The notes below the pieces were generated by a model that was not told the origin of the DNA, did no database searches, and saw only the letters and a list, made by a program, of their open reading frames with translations. This document shows, in pieces, positions 1-7,788 of a stretch of DNA of 24,178 bases. The DNA comes from Pseudomonadota bacterium (GTDB lineage: Bacteria > Myxococcota_A > Polyangia > Fen-1088): NCBI GenBank assembly GCA_023438785.1, contig JAEXQJ010000027.1:1-24178 (forward strand). The letters are read 5' to 3'. Within the stretch, counting starts at the first letter, position 1. Each line of letters opens with the position of its first letter. The position numbers were made by a program, and so were the translations under genes.

Positions 1-97
1 TGTCAGCACCCCGGGGCGCCTCATGGGCCCCCGGGGATGAGCCCCATGCGTGCACCCGGCACCCCACGGTCCTAGGGGCCGAGGCCTGCCGCACGCA

Positions 98-120
98 CAT
101 GCCCGCGGGTCGCGGGCATG
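98..120. repeat. perfect hairpin, 10-bp stem and 3-nt loop
   Basis: CATGCCCGCG (98-107) is the exact reverse complement of CGCGGGCATG (111-120), with loop GGT. No T-run follows on either strand, so it is not a textbook intrinsic terminator. It could end transcription of a gene left of the window or be a repeat-family hairpin. Confidence 0.6.
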
Positions 121-432
121 CCGACGATGAGTGCCCTTGCGGTCGCGCAGGCTGACTCTTGCATCGACGGTATGCGGGGATCGGTCGAACACGACGGCAA
201 GCGCCCGGTCGCGATCCGAGCCTGAAGTCAGGCCTCAGATCGTCCCCGACCAGCCACGGATCGGCGATTCACCTCCCGCGCTCAGGCTGCTGGCCCGGTG
301 CACAGTTCGGAATCCTGGACTGTCCGGCCCCTCGAGTCCGAATTTCTGGACGCCCTCGACCTGAAGTCGAGCCTTCGGCGCCATGACCTGAGTCTCTTCG
401 CGGCCAAGTCGCCTTCGCGGCGCCGCAACCGG

Positions 433-449
433 CTGGCACTCGTCTTGCG
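433..449 (+). promoter_or_regulatory. sigma-54 (RpoN) -24/-12 promoter for the MCP-cheW operon
   Basis: The sequence reads C-TGGCAC-N5-TTGC, with the obligatory GG (435-436) and GC (447-448) separated by exactly 10 bases. This matches the established consensus YTGGCACGN4TTGCW except at the G after TGGCAC and the final W. Transcription would start near position 460 and leave a leader of about 260 nt before the ATG at 720. Sigma-54 promoters require an AAA+ enhancer-binding protein; the inverted repeat at 355-371 is a possible binding site. No comparable site was found upstream of the second MCP. Confidence 0.6.
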
Positions 450-719
450 GAGCCGGCTGTCTGCAGCACTCGAGAGTCGTTTGGGAGAGAGGGAGTTAGC
501 TTGCACGAGGCCGCGCTCCGCCTAGCCGTGCGCGGCCTGAGTGGTCTTCGGCAGCAGCCGCTCGAAGCGCGCGACCCATCGGCCACGCGCGTGCAGGCCA
601 TCGCTCGTCCGGCGTTCGTGATCTGGGGTGGCAAGGCCACCTCCATGTGGTGGGCCCGCACAGTGTTCGGCACATGTGGAGTCCCGACCTATTAACAACG
701 GAGAGAAAGGGAGTTGTTC

Positions 720-2459
720 ATGCAGTTCTTTCGAAACTTGAGGATTGGGATGAAATTGGTGGTGGCCATCGGCGCGGTCGTCTTGATGACCGTTGCCCTG
801 GGAGTGTTCGCGACGGTACAGCTTTCGAAAGTGAACGACGTCACGAGGGAGATCACGACCAAATGGCTGCCCAGTGTCGAGGCCCTCGGCAACCTGACCG
901 CCGGGATCAACCTGGTGAGGCGCGTGGACCTCGCTCACGTCACCACGCGGGAGAGAGAGGGCATGGCCTCCTACGACAGGCAGAGCGAGGAGGCGCTGGC
1001 CAAGCTCCGGGGCGACTCGGCGGAGTACCAGAAGCTCATCCGGGCCGAGGACGAGCGCCGCGTCTTCGAGAAGTTCCACGCCGCGTGGGGGCGCTACCTG
1101 GAACTACACCAGCACGTGCTGGCCCTCAGTCGCGACATGAAGAAGGACGAGGCCTTGGCTCTGAATGTGGAAGCCAGGAAGACCTTTGACGAGACGATGG
1201 CCGGGTTGCAGGAGGCCATCGATCTGAACTCGAAAGGAGCTGACGACGCCAGCACGCGTGCCGATGACATGTACCAGACCGCCCGCACCCTAATCCTGAT
1301 CGTCCTCGGAATCTGCGCAATGGCGGGGATCGGGCTCGCCATCCTGGTCGGGAACGCGATCGCCAAAGCCCTGAGGGTCGGTGTGGACGTGGCCAACCAG
1401 CTCGCCAAGGGCGACCTCTCCATGTGCATCACGCAGTCGAGCCGGGATGAGACGGGGCAGTTGCTGGCGGCGCTGGCGGAGATGGTGAAGCGCCTCTCCG
1501 AGGTCGTCCTCGACGTCACGGCGTCGGCTGACAACGTGGCGAGCGGCTCAGCGGCGCTGAGCGAGTCGGCGCAGCAGTTGAGTCAGGGCGCCACCGAGCA
1601 AGCCTCGTCCATCGAGGAGATCTCCTCGTCGATGGAGGAGATGAGCTCCAACATCAAGCAGAACGCCGACAATGCGACCCAGACCGAGCGCATCGCGCTC
1701 AAGGCGGCCTCCGACGCGAAGGAGGGCGGCGAGGCCGTCTCGCGCACCGTGGATGCCATGAAGGAGATCGCCAGCAAAATCTCCATCATCGAGGAGATCG
1801 CGCGCCAGACGAACCTGCTCGCGCTCAATGCCGCCATCGAGGCCGCCCGCGCCGGCGAGCACGGGCGTGGCTTCGCCGTCGTGGCCTCCGAGGTGCGCAA
1901 GCTCGCCGAGCGCAGTCAGCGCGCGGCGGGTGAGATCACCGAGCTATCGGGAACCAGCGTCAAGGTCGCGGAGAAGGCCGGTGAGCTGCTCGCCAAGATC
2001 CTGCCGGACGTCCAGAGGACGGCTGAGCTGGTCCAGGAGATCTCCTCCGCCAGCCGCGAGCAGGACTCTGGGGCGGCGCAAATCAACGGAGCGCTCCAGC
2101 AGCTCGACGTGGTCATTCAGCAGAACGCGGCCGGATCCGAGGAGACCAGCTCCACGTCCGAGGAGTTGGCCGGCCAGGCCACGCAGCTTCAATCGGCCAT
2201 CGCGTTTTTCAAGCTCTCCAGCAGCGCCAACCAAAGCAGACGGAGGGCGGTGGTCGCGGCTGGGGGCCACGCCCTCGGTGGGCACGAGAAGTCGACTTCG
2301 CCGCGCCCGGCGCCGGCGCTTAAGAAGCCCCCGAGCAAGGGGAATGGGCACGCCCTCGTCCTGACGCCGGACAAGCCCCACGACAAGCCGCACGACCGGC
2401 TCCAGGACAAGCTCGACGACGAGTTCACGGCCTACAGCGAGAAAGGGTCGCAACCATGA
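720..2459 (+). CDS. methyl-accepting chemotaxis protein, copy 1
   Basis: Transmembrane chemoreceptor of 579 residues. It would sense a periplasmic stimulus and control a CheA kinase through CheW. The order is: basic N-terminus, TM1 (about 12-34), a helical four-helix-bundle-type periplasmic domain (about 35-188), TM2 (about 190-212), a HAMP region (about 213-265), and a long coiled-coil signalling domain. The hairpin tip at about 357-400 carries the near-invariant core EEIARQTNLLALNAAIEAAR. The C-terminus has no NWETF-type CheR-binding pentapeptide; it ends in an Asp/Lys/His-rich tail with D-K-L-D-D-x-F-T-A-Y. The ATG at 720 is preferred over the TTG at 714 because it is preceded by the purine-rich stretch GGAGAGAAAGGGAG and the second copy has the same arrangement. 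The stop overlaps the cheW start (ATGA), so translation is probably coupled. The ligand is unknown. Confidence 0.95.
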   Translation: MQFFRNLRIGMKLVVAIGAVVLMTVALGVFATVQLSKVNDVTREITTKWLPSVEALGNLTAGINLVRRVDLAHVTTREREGMASYDRQSEEALAKLRGDSAEYQKLIRAEDERRVFEKFHAAWGRYLELHQHVLALSRDMKKDEALALNVEARKTFDETMAGLQEAIDLNSKGADDASTRADDMYQTARTLILIVLGICAMAGIGLAILVGNAIAKALRVGVDVANQLAKGDLSMCITQSSRDETGQLLAALAEMVKRLSEVVLDVTASADNVASGSAALSESAQQLSQGATEQASSIEEISSSMEEMSSNIKQNADNATQTERIALKAASDAKEGGEAVSRTVDAMKEIASKISIIEEIARQTNLLALNAAIEAARAGEHGRGFAVVASEVRKLAERSQRAAGEITELSGTSVKVAEKAGELLAKILPDVQRTAELVQEISSASREQDSGAAQINGALQQLDVVIQQNAAGSEETSSTSEELAGQATQLQSAIAFFKLSSSANQSRRRAVVAAGGHALGGHEKSTSPRPAPALKKPPSKGNGHALVLTPDKPHDKPHDRLQDKLDDEFTAYSEKGSQP

Positions 2460-2962
2460 GCGACGACTCCGCGGATGATGTAGCGCAGTTTCTGGTCTTC
2501 AAGCTCGACGGAGAGTTGTTTGCCGTGGAGGTCAGTGGGATCCGAGAGGTCCTTGAGTTCACCGCGGTGACGCGAGTGCCTCGCATGCCGGAGCACATGC
2601 GCGGTGTCATCAACCTGCGGGGAACGGTGGTGCCCGTCGTCGACATGCGTCTCAAGCTGGGCCTGGGCGAGACACAGAAGACGGTCGATACGTGCATCGT
2701 GATCTGCGAGGTCCAGGTGGACGGCACGCCCACGCTGGTTGGCGCGCTGGTGGACTCGGTCCAGGAGGTCATCGACCTCGATAGCCGCGACGTGGTCCCT
2801 CCCCCGCACATGGGCACCCGCGTGGACAGTTCCGTCATTCGTGGCATGGGGAGGCGCGACGAGGAGTTCGTGATGGTCCTCGATCTCGCCCGGGTCTTCG
2901 CCAGCGAGGAGTTGCAGCCCGCCCCGGAGACGCCCCCCGCCGCCGAGGCGGTCTGCGCCTGA
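2456..2962 (+). CDS. cheW: chemotaxis coupling protein CheW
   Basis: Adaptor of 168 residues that docks the CheA histidine kinase to the receptor signalling tip. The CheW signature is clear: VFKLDGELFAVEVSGIREVL near residues 14-33, then the conserved MRGVINLRGTVVPVVDMR segment and the later GALVDSVQEV strand. The last 12-15 residues are a Pro/Ala/Glu-rich extension. The ATG overlaps the MCP stop by 4 bp, and a GC-rich hairpin with a short T-run follows 12 bp after the stop, so MCP1-cheW looks like a self-contained two-gene operon. Because cheW is encoded directly with its receptor, it may be a dedicated coupler; this is inference. No cheA, cheR or cheB is in the window, so the rest of the pathway must lie elsewhere. 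Confidence 0.96.
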   Translation: MSDDSADDVAQFLVFKLDGELFAVEVSGIREVLEFTAVTRVPRMPEHMRGVINLRGTVVPVVDMRLKLGLGETQKTVDTCIVICEVQVDGTPTLVGALVDSVQEVIDLDSRDVVPPPHMGTRVDSSVIRGMGRRDEEFVMVLDLARVFASEELQPAPETPPAAEAVCA

Positions 2963-2974
2963 CACGAACGAGCC

Positions 2975-2998
2975 CCGCCGGCGTGCGCCCGGCGGTTT
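2975..2998 (+). terminator. putative intrinsic terminator after cheW
   Basis: CCGCCGG (2975-2981) pairs perfectly with CCGGCGG (2989-2995) around a 7-nt loop and is followed by TTT. It starts 12 bp after the cheW stop. The T-run is short, as is common in GC-rich genomes. Confidence 0.5.
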
Positions 2999-3168
2999 CG
3001 CCCGCGAGAACCCCGGAGGCTCGGGAGACGAGGCCTTCCGGGGCGACTATGATTGAGAGCCTGGGCTTGCGAGAAGCACCGCCCGGTGACACAGGTTCGA
3101 GCCCCGCGGGGCCGTAGGCCGGCCCATGGATCCGGAATGCGATGCCTGCTGACCTCGCGCCAAGCTTC

Positions 3169-3189
3169 CTCGGTCACGCCGTGACCGAG
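3169..3189. repeat. perfect 9-bp inverted repeat, possible operator
   Basis: CTCGGTCAC (3169-3177) and GTGACCGAG (3181-3189) flank the 3-base spacer GCC. It lies about 500 bp before the second MCP start and about 200 bp after cheW. The short spacer would suit a dimeric regulator or a small hairpin. Function unknown. Confidence 0.45.
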
Positions 3190-3689
3190 TGCCGCTGGGC
3201 GATGGATCAGGGTCGCACTTGCCGCAGGTACCGCCATGGCCGAAAGCCATCGCGCAAGCAAGTCCGCGTGGCCCGGGGTCACCGCCGCTGAGAGATGCGC
3301 TTCGCCGTTGCGTGCGCCGTTCAGCTCACGGGAGATCCGAAGGAAATGATTGGCCCAGGCTGACGTCGCTTCGCCACAGGCCCGTGGGCCTTTGCCCCGC
3401 CTGATTCCGCTGGTGCGTGCTTTCCGGATGCGCGGCGCCGACCTGCGACTCCTGACCCGTGCCTCCGCGCCGACACGTGGGCGCCCGACATCGCCGCCGC
3501 CTCCTCTGGCGCGCTTCGCGGAGCCCTGCAGCAGCAGTTCCCTGGCCCCGCTGCCGATACCTCCCGAACCGGCGGGCGCGGGCGAGATCACCGGAGAGGT
3601 GCTCGAGGTTTGGAGCGACAGAACGACGTTCACCCAGAGGGCCAACGAAGGTGCCCACCTGAAGACAACGGAGTGGAAAGGAAGTGTCC

Positions 3690-5432
3690 ATGCAGTTCTT
3701 TCGCAACCTAAAAATCGGGATGAAACTGGTGGTGGCCATCGGCACGGTCGTCCTGATGACGATTGGCCTGGGTGCCTTCGCAGTGGTGGAGCTCTCCAAG
3801 GTGAATGAGGTCACGACGGAGATCACGACCCGTTGGCTGCCCAGTGTTGAATCTCTCGGCAAGCTGACCGCCGGGATCAACCTGGTCAGGCGGCTGAGCC
3901 TCGCCCATGGCACCACACGCGAGAAGGAGGCCATGGCGATCTACGAGAAGCAGAATGAGGAAGCCCTGGCCAAGCTCCGGAGTGACTCGGCGGAGTTCCA
4001 GAAGCTCATCAGTTCCGAGGAGCAGCGCCGGGTCTTCGAGAGGTTCAACGCGGCGTGGGCGCGCTACCTGGAGCTACACCAGCGCGTGCTGGCCCTCAGC
4101 CGCGACATGAAGAAGGACGAGGCCTTAACCCTCAACGTGGAAGCCAAGAAGATCTTCGACGAGACCATGGCCGGGTTGCAGGAGGACATCGACCTGAACT
4201 CCAAAGGAGCTCACGAGTCCAGCACCCGCGCCGATGACATGTATAAGACCGCCCGGACGCTAATCCTGGTCGTTCTCGGGCTATGCGCGGCAGCAGGAAT
4301 TGGGCTCGCCCTCATCGTCGGCAGCGCGATCGCCAAAGCCCTGAGGGGCGGTGTGGACGTGGCCAAACAGCTCGCCCAGGGCGACCTGTGCGTGTCCATT
4401 TCGAATCCGAGCCGCGATGAGACGGGCGAGTTGCTGGCGGCGCTGGCGGAGATGGTGAAGCGCCTCTCAGACGTCGTCGTCGACGTCACGGCTTCGGCCG
4501 ACAACGTAGCGAGCGGCTCAGCGGCACTGAGCGAGTCCGCACAGCAGTTGAGTCAGGGCGCCACCGAGCAAGCCTCATCCATCCAGGAGATCTCGTCGTC
4601 GATGGAGCAGATGAGCGCCAACATCAAGCAGAACGCCGACAATGCGAGCCAAACCGAACGCATCGCACTCAAGGCGGCGTCCGACGCGAAAGAAGGCGGC
4701 GAGGCCGTCTCGCGCACCGTGGAGGCCATGAAGGATATCGCCAGCAAGATCTCGATCATCGAAGAGATCGCGCGCCAGACGAACCTGCTCGCGCTCAATG
4801 CCGCCATCGAGGCCGCACGCGCCGGCGAACACGGACGTGGGTTTGCCGTCGTGGCCTCCGAGGTTCGTAAGCTCGCCGAGCGCAGCCAGCGCGCGGCGGG
4901 TGAGATCACCGAGCTATCAGGGACCAGCGTCAAGGTCGCGGAGAGGGCCGGTGAGCTGCTGGCCAAGATCCTGCCGGACGTCCAAAGGACGGCTGAGCTG
5001 GTCCAGGAGATTTCGTCCGCCAGCCGCGAGCAGGACTCTGGCGCGGGCCAGATCAACAGTGCGCTCCAACAGCTCGACGTGGTCATCCAGCAGAACGCGT
5101 CCGGGTCGGAGGAGACCAGCGCCACGTCCGAGGAGTTGGCCGGGCAAGCAACACAGTTGCAGGGGGCCATCGCGTTCTTCAAGCTCTCCCGCGCTGCCAG
5201 CCAAAGCGTGCGGAGGGCGGTGGTGGCGTCTGGGGCACACCCGCTCGCCGGACGCGAAAAGCCCATTTCTTACCGCCCGGCGGCGCCGCCCAGAACAGCC
5301 AAGAGCAAAGCCCCTGGGCACGCTCTCGTCATGACCCAAGAGACGCTCCAAGACGAGCCCCACGACCAGCTCCGCGACAAGCTCGACGACGACTTCACGG
5401 CCTACACCGAGAGAGGCCGCAATCATGAGTGA
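3690..5432 (+). CDS. methyl-accepting chemotaxis protein, copy 2 (tandem paralogue)
   Basis: Chemoreceptor of 580 residues with the same layout as copy 1: N-terminal TM, helical periplasmic domain, second TM near residue 190-212, HAMP, and coiled-coil signalling domain with the same hairpin tip. Identity with copy 1 is very high in the signalling region and lower but still clear in the periplasmic region (for example RWLPSVESLGKLTAGINLVRR against KWLPSVEALGNLTAGINLVRR). The two probably bind related ligands. The C-terminal tail again ends in D-K-L-D-D-x-F-T-A-Y. The ATG at 3690 is chosen because it follows GGAGTGGAAAGGAA and matches the start of copy 1; a GTG two codons earlier is possible. 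The stop codon lies inside the start of a truncated cheW (8-bp overlap), so the original unit was another MCP-cheW pair. Confidence 0.95.
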   Translation: MQFFRNLKIGMKLVVAIGTVVLMTIGLGAFAVVELSKVNEVTTEITTRWLPSVESLGKLTAGINLVRRLSLAHGTTREKEAMAIYEKQNEEALAKLRSDSAEFQKLISSEEQRRVFERFNAAWARYLELHQRVLALSRDMKKDEALTLNVEAKKIFDETMAGLQEDIDLNSKGAHESSTRADDMYKTARTLILVVLGLCAAAGIGLALIVGSAIAKALRGGVDVAKQLAQGDLCVSISNPSRDETGELLAALAEMVKRLSDVVVDVTASADNVASGSAALSESAQQLSQGATEQASSIQEISSSMEQMSANIKQNADNASQTERIALKAASDAKEGGEAVSRTVEAMKDIASKISIIEEIARQTNLLALNAAIEAARAGEHGRGFAVVASEVRKLAERSQRAAGEITELSGTSVKVAERAGELLAKILPDVQRTAELVQEISSASREQDSGAGQINSALQQLDVVIQQNASGSEETSATSEELAGQATQLQGAIAFFKLSRAASQSVRRAVVASGAHPLAGREKPISYRPAAPPRTAKSKAPGHALVMTQETLQDEPHDQLRDKLDDDFTAYTERGRNHE

Positions 5433-5550
5433 CGGCACCGCGAGCGCTGTGGCGCAGTTTCTGGTCTTTGAGCTCGATGGAGAGATGTTCGCCGTCGACG
5501 TCAACGGGATCCGGGCGGCCACGCCAGCGCCGCCGCTGAGCCGTCAGTAG
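5425..5550 (+). pseudogene. truncated cheW, copy 2 (5' remnant)
   Basis: The frame encodes 41 residues beginning MSDGTASAVAQFLVFELDGE. It matches the intact CheW for its first 30 residues, up to the codons for NGIR. The sequence then departs abruptly into AATPAPPLSRQ and a stop. A normal CheW needs about 150 residues for its two beta-barrels, so this product cannot couple a kinase. Nucleotide similarity to the intact cheW ends just after GGGATCCG (about 5513-5520). The frame overlaps the convergent lipoprotein gene tail-to-tail by 7 bp. The break therefore marks a rearrangement junction between the chemoreceptor cassette and the cellulase cassette. An assembly misjoin cannot be excluded. Confidence 0.85.
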
Positions 5551-6257
5551 AACTTCACGTCATCGATGTCGATGTCGGCCACGCATGCGGTGGTGCCGTC
5601 TTCGATGTTGCCGGCCGGGCTGACCGTGAACTGCCACAGCACCCCGGTCAGCTTCGACTTGTCCAGGGGGAGCGGTGGATTGCCGCGGATGTCCTCTTGC
5701 CCGGAGAACGGCACGCTCACGGTTTGGGCGACAGAGGTGATCTGAGACGACGTGAATTGGGTCTGGGGCGGGTAGGCGCCGCGCCCTCCCGTCGCGTATG
5801 CAGCCGCCGTATTGCGATCCTGGTGTTCGCCGTCGTTGGTTGCGTATTGCAGGGAGCAGCCTTTGTACGAGCCGCGAAGAGAGAAGCGAACGCCCGTGAA
5901 GGCACTGGCATCGGTGCACTTCGGGAAGGGCACCATGACCCCGACGTATTGCGCTTTTTCCGTGACCGGCGCATGCGCGGTGACGTGCAGTCCTCCGCCC
6001 GTCGCGGTCACCCGCGGTGCGCTCGGATCGCCCACGGGATATGTGACGACGCTGCCGAGGAGGTGATCAGTCGCGATGCGGCCATCGCTGGCCGCCGACT
6101 CGGTCAAGGCAGAGGTGCAGGCGCGCGGCGCGACGGTCTCGCGCTCCTCGTCCAGATCGAACGCCTCGGTGGCCTTCGGGGCTGGCGTCTGGTCGTGGGC
6201 GCAGCCGAAGAGGCACGCGAGGGCCGAAACGGCGGCAATACGGATGACGGACTTCAT
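5544..6257 (-). CDS. secreted lipoprotein, putative carbohydrate-binding partner of the GH6 cellulase
   Basis: Lipoprotein of 237 residues. It has a basic N-terminus, a hydrophobic stretch and the lipobox LFGC with Cys19, followed by a Pro/Lys-rich linker. The rest (about 70-237) has the alternating pattern of a beta-sandwich, with GVRFSLRG near the middle and ADIDIDDVKFY at the very end, as in galactose-binding-like or carbohydrate-binding modules. The ATG at 6257 is chosen because AAGGAG sits just upstream and the signal peptide begins there; the frame extends upstream, but only into sequence overlapping the GH6 gene. It follows the cellulase on the same strand after 103 bp and probably shares its transcript. 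Binding to cellulose is inference from fold pattern and neighbour. Confidence 0.75.
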   Translation of the reverse strand: MKSVIRIAAVSALACLFGCAHDQTPAPKATEAFDLDEERETVAPRACTSALTESAASDGRIATDHLLGSVVTYPVGDPSAPRVTATGGGLHVTAHAPVTEKAQYVGVMVPFPKCTDASAFTGVRFSLRGSYKGCSLQYATNDGEHQDRNTAAAYATGGRGAYPPQTQFTSSQITSVAQTVSVPFSGQEDIRGNPPLPLDKSKLTGVLWQFTVSPAGNIEDGTTACVADIDIDDVKFY

Positions 6258-6312
6258 GGAGGGGCTCCTTTCTCGGGAACGGTTGTGCCTATGCAATTGA
6301 GCCATTCCGGGC

Positions 6313-6347
6313 ATCGGCCCCACCCACCGCGGAAGGGCAGGGCCGAT
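6313..6347 (-). terminator. hairpin between the cellulase and the downstream lipoprotein (weak)
   Basis: ATCGGCCC (6313-6320) pairs with GGGCCGAT (6340-6347) across a 19-nt loop, 14 bp after the GH6 stop. No T-run follows on the minus strand. It may be an attenuating or mRNA-stabilising hairpin rather than a full stop. Confidence 0.3.
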
Positions 6348-6360
6348 AACCGGGTCGGTG

Positions 6361-7788
6361 CTACGGCAGACGGGGCCTCGCCTGCTGCGCGAGTTGCAGG
6401 GCCTGGGCGGGGAACCACTTGCCGGCCGCTGGATCGACCTGGCCCCACAGCGGGTCGAAATGGGCTTGGGCATCACCGCTGATGCCCCACGGGTTGTACG
6501 CGCCGAAGTCCCAGGCCCGCGCGCCGCCCGCGCTGTCACACGTCCCGTCGGATTCGCCCGGGACCTTGATCCACAGATAGGCATCGAGGAGCGCGACGCC
6601 GGTGCTCGTCGAAGGACGCAGGCCCGCGCCCGCACCAGTGGGATTGCACCAGCCGCCGCTCGCCAAACCGGCGATGACCGAATCGGGCTGATTGTAGGGT
6701 GCCTTGGCGTATGGCGCGGCATCCAGGGGTCCGCGACCGTTGCGGCTGGTGTCGACGACGAACGAGGCCGTGGCCACGGCGCTGCCCATGAAGGATTGAA
6801 GGCTGGCCGTCACGGCCGCCGCGTATTCGGGGCTGTAATTGACCGCGTAGCCCAGCGCCGGATCGTACTGACTCGGCAGCCAGTCGAAGTGGAAATTGCC
6901 GTTGGCGTCGAAGGCCCAGACCGGTGCGCCCGAGGGCGCCGCGATGGCCGCCGACAGCCACGTCCCGAATTGGATGGATTCGCTCGTGAGCTGGTAATTC
7001 GAAGCATTGAGGAAGAAGCCTCGGGCCCGCGCCACGCCGGCCTTGGTCAGGCGATATGCGGCCTCGCCTACGCCCAGCCAGCGACTGTGACCGGCGTCCA
7101 GGTACACGGTCGCCTTGGGGGCGAGTCGCGCCAGGCTGTCCACCGCGTCGTTGAGCTGCGCGTAGCGTTCAGCGGGCGTCGCGCCCGGCGCGGGGACGGT
7201 GTTGCCCGCGGCGTCGGTGACGGTCGGCTGGCACCACTCGGTCCGGCCGTCGAGCGTCGTGTTGTGCGGAATGATGCCAAGCCCGTCGGGTTCGAGGATG
7301 ACGATGGCCTTGCCCCGGCCAATGCCGCGCGCGAAGCCGTCGATCCAGGCCCGATAGGCGGCGCCATCGGCAGCGCCGCCGCTCGAATACTGTGAACAAT
7401 CGCGGTACGGCAGGTTGTACGCGACCAGAACCGGTACGCGACGTTGTGCCTCCGCGGCGTGCATGGTCTCGCGAACGGACATCCGCACCTCTTCCGACGT
7501 ACCGCTGGTGAACCACGCCGCGTGCGGGGTGGTGGCCATCGCCAGCACCCTTAGCGCATCGGCGTACTCGCGCGCCCGCCAGAGATCGAGCACCTGGGCC
7601 AGGGCCGCATCGTTGGGAGGCGGGGCATAGAGTTCCATACGACCGCCCTGATCCCAGGACGCCGCGGGGTACGACAGCGACTGTCCGGTCGATTCAACAG
7701 AGCCACCGCCCTCCGGCCCGTTGCCCTCGCAGCCGAGAAGCGCCATTGAGCCACTCAGAATTGTGATTGCCAATAGTGTGCCTGTCAT
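6361..7788 (-). CDS. glycoside hydrolase family 6 cellulase, lipoprotein
   Basis: Predicted surface or periplasmic lipoprotein cellulase of 475 residues (endoglucanase or cellobiohydrolase) that would cleave beta-1,4-glucan by inversion. Signal peptide with lipobox ALLGC (Cys20), a short Gly/Ser linker, then one GH6 domain (about 40-475). GH6 landmarks are all present: VAYNLPYRDC (residues 122-131; Asp130 is the conserved pKa-tuning Asp), ILEPDG (164-169; Asp168 is the catalytic acid), YLDAGHSRW (229-237), FVVDTSRNGRGP (343-354) and KVPGESDGTCD (408-418; Asp414 is the proposed base position). Cysteines at 131, 186, 381 and 417 fit the usual disulfides. The ATG at 7788 has AAGGGA upstream and an in-frame stop close behind it. 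A sigma-54-like promoter lies about 160 bp upstream. No separate CBM is fused; the next gene may supply one. Confidence 0.95.
   Translation of the reverse strand: MTGTLLAITILSGSMALLGCEGNGPEGGGSVESTGQSLSYPAASWDQGGRMELYAPPPNDAALAQVLDLWRAREYADALRVLAMATTPHAAWFTSGTSEEVRMSVRETMHAAEAQRRVPVLVAYNLPYRDCSQYSSGGAADGAAYRAWIDGFARGIGRGKAIVILEPDGLGIIPHNTTLDGRTEWCQPTVTDAAGNTVPAPGATPAERYAQLNDAVDSLARLAPKATVYLDAGHSRWLGVGEAAYRLTKAGVARARGFFLNASNYQLTSESIQFGTWLSAAIAAPSGAPVWAFDANGNFHFDWLPSQYDPALGYAVNYSPEYAAAVTASLQSFMGSAVATASFVVDTSRNGRGPLDAAPYAKAPYNQPDSVIAGLASGGWCNPTGAGAGLRPSTSTGVALLDAYLWIKVPGESDGTCDSAGGARAWDFGAYNPWGISGDAQAHFDPLWGQVDPAAGKWFPAQALQLAQQARPRLP

Larger units (their letters stand above)
1..719. other. non-coding leader region before the first MCP gene
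   Basis: I find no convincing gene here: open frames on both strands are Arg/Pro/Ser-rich with no recognisable motif. The left edge (about 16-47) can fold through CTCAT/ATGAG and GGGGC/GCCCC arms. A perfect hairpin lies at 98-120. An inverted repeat CTCGAC-N5-GTCGAG (355-371) and a degenerate direct repeat around 305-317 and 337-351 sit about 60-130 bp upstream of the sigma-54-like promoter at 433-449, which is where an enhancer-binding activator would be expected to bind. Reading these as activator sites is inference. Confidence 0.6.
2963..3689. other. intergenic region between the two MCP cassettes
   Basis: About 730 bp without a recognisable gene. It holds the cheW terminator (2975-2998), a bulged GC-rich hairpin (about 3011-3043), the palindrome CCCCGCGGGG (about 3102-3111), and a perfect inverted repeat at 3169-3189. 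The last about 30 bp before the second MCP closely resemble the ribosome-binding region of the first (both have ACAACGGAG followed by a purine tract), but the sequence further upstream does not. The duplication therefore either began close to the start codon or has diverged upstream of it. No sigma-54 match was seen. Confidence 0.55.

Noticed and set aside
269..673. Minus-strand open frame of 134 codons upstream of the first MCP.
   Set aside because: Arg/Ala/Ser-rich with no motif; it spans the sigma-54 promoter and has the look of a chance GC-rich frame.
3085..3115. T-arm-like string GGTTCGAGCCCC.
   Set aside because: The flanking bases do not form a T-stem, and no D-arm or acceptor stem is present in the preceding 60 bases.
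6258..6722. N-terminal extension of the small lipoprotein gene.
   Set aside because: It overlaps the GH6 gene in another frame; the signal peptide and ribosome-binding site define the start at 6257.
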